Origin: an uncultured Collinsella sp.
Lineage (GTDB): Bacteria; Actinomycetota; Coriobacteriia; Coriobacteriales; Coriobacteriaceae
Length of the DNA stretch: 8,564 nt
NCBI GenBank assembly: GCA_900550185.1
Contig: URRN01000083.1
Coordinates: 1 to 8,564 of the forward strand
Direction: 5' to 3'
This document shows, piece after piece, positions 1 through 6,879 of this stretch. Position numbers and translations under genes: made by a program. The notes below the pieces were generated by a model. The model saw only the letters and a list, made by a program, of their open reading frames with translations. It ran no database searches and was not told where the DNA came from. Numbering within the stretch: the first letter of the stretch is position 1; every line of letters starts with the position of its first letter.

Positions 1-678
1 TTCACGACGCAGAATGGTCGTTATCTCATCTACAGCCTCATCGGTCATATCTTCTGTCAGAGCCGAAGCAAAAATTCCACTTAGGTAAGTCTGTGCCAGC
101 AATCGTTTCATCACCGTACTGTAAGGAGCCAGTACCACATCGTCCTGGTCCATGCCCATCGAGTTATACCCTTTTGATTTCAGCACACCAATTACCCGGA
201 AAGGAATTTGATTACAACGAATCACTTTCCCTATCGGATCCGATCCGTCGGGAAAAAGATTATCGACAATGGTTTTACCGATAACACAAACCTTGGCTGC
301 CGTACGGATGTCATTCTCGGTAAACATCTCCCCCTGTTCCACGGTGAGCTGACGTATGGTAAGATAATCCATACTTACACCACTCACCGAAGACGGGTAG
401 TTGTTGGCCCCCGCAACAAGTTGTCCCGAAGAAGAAACGTTGGGACTAATGCCGGAGAGATAAGTACACTCTTCGCTCAACTTTTCATAATTTTCCAGTT
501 TCAGTGTCTGCATGGCCGAAGGGTCTTGGCGGACCCCTCCACGCATCTCTGCTCCCGGATGAATCATAATCATGTTTGACCCCATCTCCGAGATTTGTTG
601 CTGGATGCTCTTTTTCGAGCCCTGACCGATGGCAAGCATAGCAATGACTGATGCCACACCGATGATGATCCCCAACAT
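1..678 (-). CDS. MacB/FtsX-type ABC transporter permease, partial at both ends
   Basis: Read on the minus strand, 1-678 is open throughout (226 codons, no stop). It enters at 678 with MLGIIIGVASVIAMLAIG, the first transmembrane helix typical of MacB-family permeases, followed by GQGSKKSIQ and a long extracytoplasmic region containing GSNMIMIHPG, VIGKTIVDNLF, DPIGKVI and FRVIGVL. These are hallmarks of the MacB periplasmic core domain. Family members are about 400 residues with four TM helices. Here the short cytoplasmic N-terminus is lost at the join near 678, and the end of the core domain plus the last three helices lie beyond the left edge. Such permeases work with a MacB-type ATPase and a periplasmic adaptor to export peptides, antibiotics or other small molecules, but the substrate cannot be told from this piece. 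Base composition is clearly less G+C-rich than the rest of the window. The protein style suggests Bacteroidales (inference). Confidence 0.85.
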   Translation of the reverse strand, partial: MLGIIIGVASVIAMLAIGQGSKKSIQQQISEMGSNMIMIHPGAEMRGGVRQDPSAMQTLKLENYEKLSEECTYLSGISPNVSSSGQLVAGANNYPSSVSGVSMDYLTIRQLTVEQGEMFTENDIRTAAKVCVIGKTIVDNLFPDGSDPIGKVIRCNQIPFRVIGVLKSKGYNSMGMDQDDVVLAPYSTVMKRLLAQTYLSGIFASALTEDMTDEAVDEITTILRRE

Positions 679-680
679 GG
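658..680. other. Chimeric junction between two unrelated sequences
   Basis: To the left the DNA codes a Bacteroidales-like MacB permease on the minus strand; to the right it codes Coriobacteriia-like FabF on the plus strand. The bases gatgatgatccccaacatg (661-679) fit both genes. On the minus strand they give the Met-Leu-Gly-Ile-Ile-Ile start of TM1, and on the plus strand the Met-Met-Ile-Pro-Asn-Met segment that precedes the FabF active-site region. Both genes are interrupted exactly here: the permease loses its N-terminus and FabF loses roughly its first 135 residues. Base composition changes sharply. No insertion sequence, terminal repeat or integrase is visible. A false overlap in metagenome assembly is the simplest explanation; a real recombination event is possible but less likely. 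Confidence 0.75.
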
Positions 681-1501
681 CTTCGGGCAATATCGCGATC
701 CGCCACAAGGCAAAGGGACCGACCCTGCCAGTCGTGACTGCTTGCGCGACCTCGGCCCATGCGGTGGGCGAGGCGTTCCGCGCCATCAAGCACGGCTATG
801 CCGACGCGATCCTCGCGGGCGGCGCCGAGGCGGCCATTATCCCCGATGCCGTTGCAGGCTTTACGTCCTGCCGCGCATTGACCACCAACCCCGATCCTGC
901 GACGGCTTGCCGCCCGTTCGATGCAGACCGCGACGGCTTTGTGATGGGCGAGGGCGCTTGCGTGCTGGTACTCGAGAGCATGGAACATGCGCAGGCGCGC
1001 GGTGCGCACATTTATGCCGAGGTCGTGGGCTACGGCAACACCGATGATGCTTATCACATCACGAGTCCCGATCCCGAGGCTGCCGGCATTGCCCGCGCGA
1101 TATCGCTGGCGGTGGCCGAGGGCGACGTCAAGCCTTCCGAGGGCCTCTACATCAATGCCCACGGCACCTCGACCAAACTCAACGATTCGTCCGAGACGGC
1201 GGGCATCAAACGGGCGCTCGGCGAGGATGCGGCACGCGCCGCGCACGTCTCGTCGACCAAGTCGATGACCGGCCATATGATCGGTGCCACGGGCGCCATC
1301 GAGGTCATGGCATGTGCCATGGCGCTCGAGCAGGGCGTGGTGCCGCCGACCATTAACTACCACACGCCCGATCCCGCCTGCGATCTTGATTACACGCCCA
1401 ATCGCGCGGTTCGCGCCGACCTTACCTGGGCGCTTTCGACCAACCTGGGCTTTGGCGGACACAATGCCGCCATCGCACTGCGTAGATATACGAGGAGCTA
1501 G
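662..1501 (+). CDS. fabF: 3-oxoacyl-ACP synthase II (FabF), 5'-truncated
   Basis: This is the elongating beta-ketoacyl-ACP synthase: it condenses malonyl-ACP with an acyl chain, releasing CO2, in the cytosolic type II fatty acid synthase. The thiolase-fold Cys-His-His triad is complete: Cys in VVTACATSAH (codon at 743), His in NAHGTST (codon at 1160) and His in SSTKSMTGHMIGATGA (codon at 1274). The C-terminal STNLGFGGHNAAI glycine loop is also present. In E. coli FabF the active Cys is near residue 163; here only about 27 homologous residues precede it, so about 135 N-terminal residues are missing. The frame stays open back to an ATG at 629, but the codons before about 661 belong to the antisense permease sequence and are not FabF. 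The stop at 1499-1501 overlaps the accB ribosome binding site. It is truncated by the junction, not by mutation; the intact organism presumably has a full gene. Confidence 0.93.
   Translation: MMIPNMASGNIAIRHKAKGPTLPVVTACATSAHAVGEAFRAIKHGYADAILAGGAEAAIIPDAVAGFTSCRALTTNPDPATACRPFDADRDGFVMGEGACVLVLESMEHAQARGAHIYAEVVGYGNTDDAYHITSPDPEAAGIARAISLAVAEGDVKPSEGLYINAHGTSTKLNDSSETAGIKRALGEDAARAAHVSSTKSMTGHMIGATGAIEVMACAMALEQGVVPPTINYHTPDPACDLDYTPNRAVRADLTWALSTNLGFGGHNAAIALRRYTRS
1492..1497 (+). promoter_or_regulatory. Ribosome binding site of accB
   Basis: GAGGAG lies 7 bases before the accB ATG at 1505 and inside the last codons of fabF. This is a near-consensus Shine-Dalgarno sequence. Its position suggests that ribosomes finishing fabF re-initiate on accB. 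Confidence 0.75.
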
Positions 1502-1504
1502 AGC

Positions 1505-1978
1505 ATGGATTCCAAAAGACTTGCCGAGATAGCCGATGTGATGGAGGACCGCGGCCTCACGCGCGTACGCGTTGAGGAGCCCGATGGCACCGCGGTCGAA
1601 CTCGAGCGCGCGAGTGTGGCGCAGCCGGTTGCCGTGCCCATGCCTATGCCGAGCGCCATGGCCGCTCAAGTTGCAGCTCCCACAGTCGCGCCTGCCGCAC
1701 CGGAACCCGCCACGCAGACACCTGCCGCCGCGCCGGAGCCCAAGGGCACCGAGGTGACTGCTCCCATGGTGGGCGTCTTCTATGCTGCCCCTGCGCCGGG
1801 CGACGAGCCATTTGTGCGCGTGGGCTCCAAGGTCAAGGCCGGCGAGACCCTCTGCATCATCGAGGCCATGAAGGTTCTCAACGAGGTGACGGCCGAGGCA
1901 GACGGCGAGGTGCTCGAGATCTGCGTGGCCGACGGCGACCTCGTGGAGTTTGGCAGCTGCCTCATGAGGATCGGATAG
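1505..1978 (+). CDS. accB: Acetyl-CoA carboxylase biotin carboxyl carrier protein
   Basis: This 157-residue carrier holds the biotin of acetyl-CoA carboxylase and shuttles carboxylate from AccC to the carboxyltransferase. Residues 1-38 resemble the short N-terminal BCCP helix and strand (DSKRLAEIADVMEDRGLTRV). Residues about 40-80 form an Ala/Pro-rich flexible linker, and residues about 82-157 are the biotinyl/lipoyl domain. The biotinylation motif EAMK is at 120-123, so Lys123 (codon 1871-1873) is the predicted attachment site for biotin ligase. The upstream APMVGVFYAAPAPG segment matches the BCCP subclass that carries the 'thumb'. Length is normal for AccB (about 150-160). It sits 3 bases after fabF, with a GAGGAG ribosome binding site at proper spacing, and its stop abuts the fabZ initiation region. 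This is an intact gene with an unambiguous start. Confidence 0.97.
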   Translation: MDSKRLAEIADVMEDRGLTRVRVEEPDGTAVELERASVAQPVAVPMPMPSAMAAQVAAPTVAPAAPEPATQTPAAAPEPKGTEVTAPMVGVFYAAPAPGDEPFVRVGSKVKAGETLCIIEAMKVLNEVTAEADGEVLEICVADGDLVEFGSCLMRIG

Positions 1979-1983
1979 GTGAT
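1977..1983 (+). promoter_or_regulatory. Ribosome binding site deciding the fabZ start
   Basis: AGGTGAT is fully complementary to the conserved anti-Shine-Dalgarno end of 16S rRNA and overlaps the accB stop codon. It lies 4 bases before ATG 1988. This supports ATG 1988 rather than the in-frame GTG at 1979-1981, which lies inside the motif itself. Confidence 0.65.
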
Positions 1984-1987
1984 ATCC

Positions 1988-2410
1988 ATGAACAAAGAAG
2001 AGCTCAAGAAGCTGTTGCCGCATCGTGAGCCGATGCTTTTGCTCGACGAAGCCGAGCTAGTGGGCGACGAGGCCCACGGCAAGATCACGATTACGGGCGA
2101 CGAGTACTTTTTGCAGGGGCATTTTCCGGGAAACCCGGTCGTCCCCGGCGTGATCCAGTGCGAGATGCTCGCCCAGAACTGCTGCGTGCTGCTGATGGGC
2201 GATGAGGAGGCGCGCGGCGCGACGCCGTTCTACACGAGTCTGGACAAGGTGCGCTTTAAGCGTCCGGTGCGCCCGGGCGACACGGTGGATCTGGTGTGCT
2301 CCATCACGCGTGCGCGCGGGCCGTTCCGCTTTGCGACGGGTACTGCGAGCGTCAACGGTGAGGTTTGCTGCCGTGCCGATATGTCTTTTGCACTCATGCA
2401 CGAAAGTTAA
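1988..2410 (+). CDS. fabZ: 3-hydroxyacyl-ACP dehydratase (FabZ)
   Basis: FabZ removes water from (3R)-hydroxyacyl-ACP to give trans-2-enoyl-ACP in each elongation cycle. The 140-residue hot-dog-fold protein shows the family N-terminus (LLPHREPMLLLDEAEL) and the core motif QGHFPGNPVVPGVIQCEMLAQ-like segment. The catalytic His is at codon 2120-2122 and the Glu, on the long helix, at codon 2162-2164. The later KVRFKRPVRPGD stretch is also typical. I place the start at ATG 1988, where the sequence fits the family and the AGGTGAT site is well spaced; GTG 1979 in the same frame would add three residues. It sits between accB and accC, an order common in bacteria that cluster fatty-acid synthesis genes. 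It ends 10 bases before accC. Confidence 0.95.
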   Translation: MNKEELKKLLPHREPMLLLDEAELVGDEAHGKITITGDEYFLQGHFPGNPVVPGVIQCEMLAQNCCVLLMGDEEARGATPFYTSLDKVRFKRPVRPGDTVDLVCSITRARGPFRFATGTASVNGEVCCRADMSFALMHES

Positions 2411-2416
2411 GGAAGG
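2409..2416 (+). promoter_or_regulatory. Ribosome binding site deciding the accC start
   Basis: AAGGAAGG overlaps the fabZ stop and lies 4 bases before ATG 2421. The accC reading frame is open much further upstream, to 2202, but that extension lies inside fabZ and does not resemble biotin carboxylase. The ribosome binding site and the family-typical MFDKVLIANRGEVAVR start fix ATG 2421. Confidence 0.7.
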
Positions 2417-2420
2417 CTTC

Positions 2421-3750
<1,330 letters not shown>

Positions 3751-3764
<14 letters not shown>

Positions 3765-5475
3765 AAAAGCGAAGACGGTCAACGTCCTCGAGGGACCGAT
3801 GACCGAGTCGTGCGCCGAGTTTCCCGCGCGCCACGTGTTTATCAAGTGCCCGGAGTGCCGCCGCGTGATCGATGAGGCGCGCCTGCACGACAACCTCGAG
3901 GTCTGCCCTCGTTGCGGCAAACACTTTCGCGTGAGCGGGCGCGACCGCATGCGCATGACGATTGACGAGGGCACGTTTGAGGAATGGGATGCCAGTCTGG
4001 CGCCGGAGGACTTCCTTTCGTTTCCCGGCTATGCCGACAAGCTCAAGAGCGTGAGCGAACGTTCGGGCGAGCGCGATGCCGTTGTGTGCGGCAAGGGCAA
4101 AATCTGCGGTTGCGATACGGCGCTCTTCTTTATGGACGCCAACTTTATGATGGGCTCGATGGGTTCCGTGGTGGGCGAGAAGATCTGCCGCACATTTGAG
4201 CGTGCGACCGAGCTGGGACTGCCGGTCGTTGGCTTTACCGTATCGGGTGGCGCCCGCATGCAGGAGGGCGTGACCTCGCTCATGCAGATGGCCAAGATTT
4301 CTGCGGCGGTTAGGCGCCATAGCGAGGCGGGCGGCCTGTATATCACGGTGCTCACTGACCCCACGACCGGAGGCGTAACCGCGAGCTTTGCCATGGAGGG
4401 CGATATTATCCTGGCCGAGCCCGATGCCCTGACGGCATTTGCCGGCCCGCGCGTGATCGAGCAGAACATGCACAAGCGCCTGCCCAAGGGATTCCAGCGC
4501 TCCGAGTTTTTGCTGGAGCACGGCTTTTGCGATGCCGTTGTTCCGCGTGGCGAGATTGCGCTCACGGTAGGCGAGCTGCTGGCGCTGCACGAAGGGCACG
4601 CGCCCGGCCTGGGGGCACCGCATGAGATCGTGCATACGGGTCGCCGCGGCAAAAAGCTGGGACACCTGTTTAAGCGCTCGGCGGCGCCAAAAACCGCACT
4701 CGAGATTGTCAAGCAGACCCGCTCGGCAGATCGCGCCACGGCGGGTGAGATGATCTCACTGGGCTTGGATGGATTTGTGGAGCTGCACGGCGACCGTTAC
4801 TTTGGCGACGATGCTGCCGTGGTGGGCGGCATCGGCTGGAAAGACGGACGCCCCGTAACGGTCATCGCCATCGAGCGCGGCACCACGACCAAAGAGCGCA
4901 TGCGTCGCAACTTTGGTATGGCACATCCCGAGGGCTACCGCAAAGCGCGTCGCCTTATGCACCAGGCCGAAATGTTTGGTCGACCGGTTCTGTGCCTGGT
5001 CGATACTTCGGGCGCGTTTTGCGGCATCGGTGCCGAGGAGCGCGGCCAGGGCGAGGCGATTGCCCAGAATCTCATGGAGATGAGCGGCCTTAAGACGCCG
5101 ATTGTCTCGGTGGTGACAGGCGAGGGCGGCTCTGGTGGCGCGCTGGCGCTATCCGTGGCCGACCGCATCCTGATGCTCTCGAGCTCGGCCTATTCGGTCG
5201 TGAGCCCCGAGGCCTGTGCGTCGATCCTGTGGAAGGATACCGAGCGCGCGAATGAGGCCGCCGAGGCGCTTAAGCTCACGGCTCCCGATCTGCTGGCGCT
5301 CGGCATCATTGACGGCATTGTTGACGATAAGGGCCTGTCGCATGAGGAGATCGCCGGTGCCGTCATGTCCTCGGCATTTGATGCCTTCGATGCGCTTGGG
5401 CAGCTCGACGACGCGACCCTCACAAACCTCCGCTACGAAAAGTACCGCGCAATCGGTCAGTACCGCACGATGTGA
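3751..5475 (+). CDS. accDA: Fused acetyl-CoA carboxylase carboxyltransferase, beta (AccD) and alpha (AccA)
   Basis: This 574-residue chain joins both carboxyltransferase subunits, which transfer carboxylate from biotin to acetyl-CoA to give malonyl-CoA. Residues about 30-290 are AccD-like: a four-cysteine zinc ribbon (Cys33, Cys36, Cys52, Cys55), then the crotonase-fold core with GSMGSVVGEKI (135-145) and SGGARMQEG (165-173). Residues about 291-330 form a basic linker. Residues about 331-574 are AccA-like: ELHGDRYFGDD (344-354), NFGMAHPEGYRKA (387-399), DTSGAFCGIGAEERGQGEA (418-436) and GEGGSGGALAL (457-467). No stop or frame change occurs between the halves, so it is one protein as sequenced. 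ATG 3751 lies 7 bases after a GGGG run and overlaps accC by 14 bases; ATG 3757 in the same frame is an alternative. No terminator follows directly. Confidence 0.95.
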
Positions 5476-5499
5476 CAAAGGGTCAGTCCGCATGTCACA
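5471..5499. repeat. Imperfect palindrome before the EIIC gene (TGTGACA/TGTCACA)
   Basis: TGTGACA (5471-5477) and TGTCACA (5493-5499) form a perfect 7-bp inverted repeat separated by 15 bases. It begins on the accDA stop codon and ends 16 bases before the EIIC start. A further TGTCACA at 5517-5523 overlaps the GTG start codon. No T-tract follows, so this is not a classic intrinsic terminator. It resembles the palindrome at 6735-6763 after the same gene. It could be a small dispersed intergenic repeat, an operator or an RNA hairpin; the sequence alone does not decide. Confidence 0.55.
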
Positions 5500-5515
5500 T
5501 TGAGAAAGGGTTCCT

Positions 5516-6730
5516 GTGTCACAAGTTTCTAACACCTCGTTTACAACGACGATTTCATCAAACGCTATGGCCGTGGTGGACTATCTGTCCAAAAGCATGA
5601 TGTCGGCACTGCCCTTTATTGTCTGCGCGGCGTTGTTCCGCACCGTCGCCGTCATTATGGGCGAAGGCATGCTGGGCCTGTGGTCTGCCGATTCCGAAAT
5701 CTATCGCCTGTTCTACAGTTGGCTCTATAACGCCGGCTACTACTTTTTGCCCATCTATCTTGGTTGGGCGGCCGCCCGCCAGCTCGGTTGCTCGGAGCAG
5801 CTGGGTATGATGCTGGGCGGCGTATTGATTGCGCCCGATCTGCTCAAGCTCGTCGATGCCGCATCGACGACGGGGGCATCGATGACTTCCGTGTATGGTC
5901 TGCTTCCCGCGCCGGTCAACGATTACACGACGACTGTTATTCCAGTTCTCCTTTCGGTGCCTGTGCTATGGCGAGTGGAGTGTTTCTTTAAGCGCGTTAT
6001 CCCTAGGGCCGTGGCGTTTTCGTTTGTTCCGTTTGCGACCATGCTTGTCATGGTTCCGGTTTCGCTGTGTATTACGGCACCGGCGGGCAGCTATCTGGGC
6101 ATGCTGTTGGGCCAGCTTATGTTTATGCTTGGCAATTCCGGTGGCATCGTGTCGCTGCTCACGCTCATGGGGTTTGCTGCGGGCTGGGAGTTCCTAAAGA
6201 TCGCCGGCGTCAGCAACGTTGTCCTATCGCTCGCCTATGCGCAGTTTATGAGTGTGGGAACGGATTCGTGCATCCTGATCGCCGCGACGATGGCAACGTT
6301 CGCCGTTTGGGGCATGCCTTTTGGCGCGTCGCTCCGCGTTGCGGATAAGGACGAGAAGGCGCTCATGCTGGGCTATTCGATCTCGGGCGTGCTTGGCGGC
6401 GTAAGCGAGCCGGCGCTGTACGGTTGCGGCTTTAAATATGGCAGGTGCCTGACGTGCATGGCCATTGGCGGCGCCGTCGGAGGCCTTGTTGCGGCCGTGG
6501 GCCACGTTACGGCCTATACCATCGGCATGACGAATGTCCTCATGGTCATTGGCTTTGCCATGGGCGGCATCTCGAACCTGCTGTGGTGCTGCGCTGCCGG
6601 CGGTGTGGCATTTGCGGTGTCTGCGGCGCTGAGCTACTGCTTTGGTGTGGTGCCGACGAAGGAACAGGCGACGGAGGACGGAGCCGATTCGCCCGAAACA
6701 GTGGCGAGCGCTGCTGAAGTAAGCGCATAA
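5516..6730 (+). CDS. Stand-alone PTS EIIC-like membrane transporter
   Basis: This 404-residue, very hydrophobic protein has about ten predicted membrane segments. It aligns by eye with the EIIC domain of the glucose/beta-glucoside PTS superfamily: an N-terminal helix pair (YLSKSMMSALPFIVCAALF), then YYFLPIYLGWAAARQLG (76-91), an amphipathic segment around VECFFKRVIPRA (154-165), and the signature GVSEPALYGCGFKYGR (295-310) with the conserved Glu298. EIIC domains normally bind and translocate a sugar that the EIIB domain then phosphorylates. Here no IIB or IIA domain is fused or adjacent, and the C-terminal tail is short and acidic. The histidine usually found in the GLH segment seems replaced (IAGVSNVV, 229-236). 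The GTG start has GAAAGGG (5504-5510) 5 bases upstream. It lies 40 bases after accDA and may share its transcript. The substrate is unknown; it may use a remote IIB, or act without phosphorylation. Confidence 0.85.
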   Translation: MSQVSNTSFTTTISSNAMAVVDYLSKSMMSALPFIVCAALFRTVAVIMGEGMLGLWSADSEIYRLFYSWLYNAGYYFLPIYLGWAAARQLGCSEQLGMMLGGVLIAPDLLKLVDAASTTGASMTSVYGLLPAPVNDYTTTVIPVLLSVPVLWRVECFFKRVIPRAVAFSFVPFATMLVMVPVSLCITAPAGSYLGMLLGQLMFMLGNSGGIVSLLTLMGFAAGWEFLKIAGVSNVVLSLAYAQFMSVGTDSCILIAATMATFAVWGMPFGASLRVADKDEKALMLGYSISGVLGGVSEPALYGCGFKYGRCLTCMAIGGAVGGLVAAVGHVTAYTIGMTNVLMVIGFAMGGISNLLWCCAAGGVAFAVSAALSYCFGVVPTKEQATEDGADSPETVASAAEVSA

Positions 6731-6734
6731 ACCT

Positions 6735-6763
6735 GTGCGACAAAAGGACAATTCTTTTGTCAT
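6735..6763. repeat. Imperfect palindrome after the EIIC gene (GACAAAAG/CTTTTGTC)
   Basis: GACAAAAG (6739-6746) and CTTTTGTC (6754-6761) form a perfect 8-bp inverted repeat around a 7-base loop, five bases after the EIIC stop codon. The core resembles the element at 5471-5499: aligning the 23 bases that begin ACAAA in each gives about 16 identities, and both are preceded by TGTG. The stem is A/T-rich, so it makes a poor terminator by itself and is separate from the strong one just downstream. It is probably a member of a small repeat family, or a paired regulatory site. Confidence 0.5.
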
Positions 6764-6768
6764 GCTCC

Positions 6769-6800
6769 AAGGCCGTGGCCCGTGCGGGCTGCGGCCTTTT
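6769..6800 (+). terminator. Rho-independent terminator after the EIIC gene
   Basis: Bases 6769-6781 pair with 6786-6798 to form a 13-bp stem, including two adjacent G-U wobbles, closed by the four-base loop GTGC. Its outer arms are AAGGCCG and CGGCCTT, and TTTT ends the structure at 6797-6800. This is a strong intrinsic terminator pointing along the plus strand, 39 bases after the EIIC stop. It separates the fab/acc/EIIC transcript from the cation transporter unit. Confidence 0.8.
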
Positions 6801-6805
6801 GTATC

Positions 6806-6832
6806 TTGAGGACAAAGTGGCTACACTACAAT
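6806..6832 (+). promoter_or_regulatory. Candidate promoter for the cation transporter unit
   Basis: TACAAT (6827-6832) differs from the -10 consensus at one base. TTGAGG (6806-6811) is a partial -35 match, but the 15-base spacer is shorter than usual. The position just after a terminator and about 48 bases before the next start codon is right for a promoter. A region rich in A and T (6843-6856) follows. The call is tentative and the -35 element is weak. Confidence 0.4.
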
Positions 6833-6879
6833 CCGTTTGAGCAATAGATATATAGGTAGTACCGTGGGGGCGGATGTAG

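Noticed and set aside
208..579. Plus-strand open frame within the left fragment
   Set aside because: It is the complement of a clear MacB-family permease and shows no recognisable protein features.
600..740. Recent horizontal transfer or insertion at the left join
   Set aside because: No transposase, target duplication or inverted repeat is present, and an essential-type gene would be cut. A false assembly overlap explains the facts more simply.
485..2023. A 512-codon minus-strand open frame rich in Arg, His and Gly
   Set aside because: It lies antisense to fabF, accB and the join. The composition is that of a shadow frame in G+C-rich coding DNA, no domain is recognisable, and it crosses the junction.
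2202..2420. Possible N-terminal extension of AccC
   Set aside because: The frame is open, but this stretch lies within fabZ, is Arg-rich and unlike biotin carboxylases. A ribosome binding site and a family-typical start are at 2421.
5471..5499. CRP-type operator (TGTGA and TCACA half-sites)
   Set aside because: The half-sites are 19 bases apart instead of the 6 needed for CRP-like binding.
5475..5515. Intrinsic terminator between accDA and the EIIC gene
   Set aside because: The inverted repeat is only 7 bp with a 15-base loop and no T-tract follows it.
6801..6879. Manganese (yybP-ykoY) riboswitch before the CDF gene
   Set aside because: The leader is too short, and I could not find the conserved riboswitch core or its paired helices.
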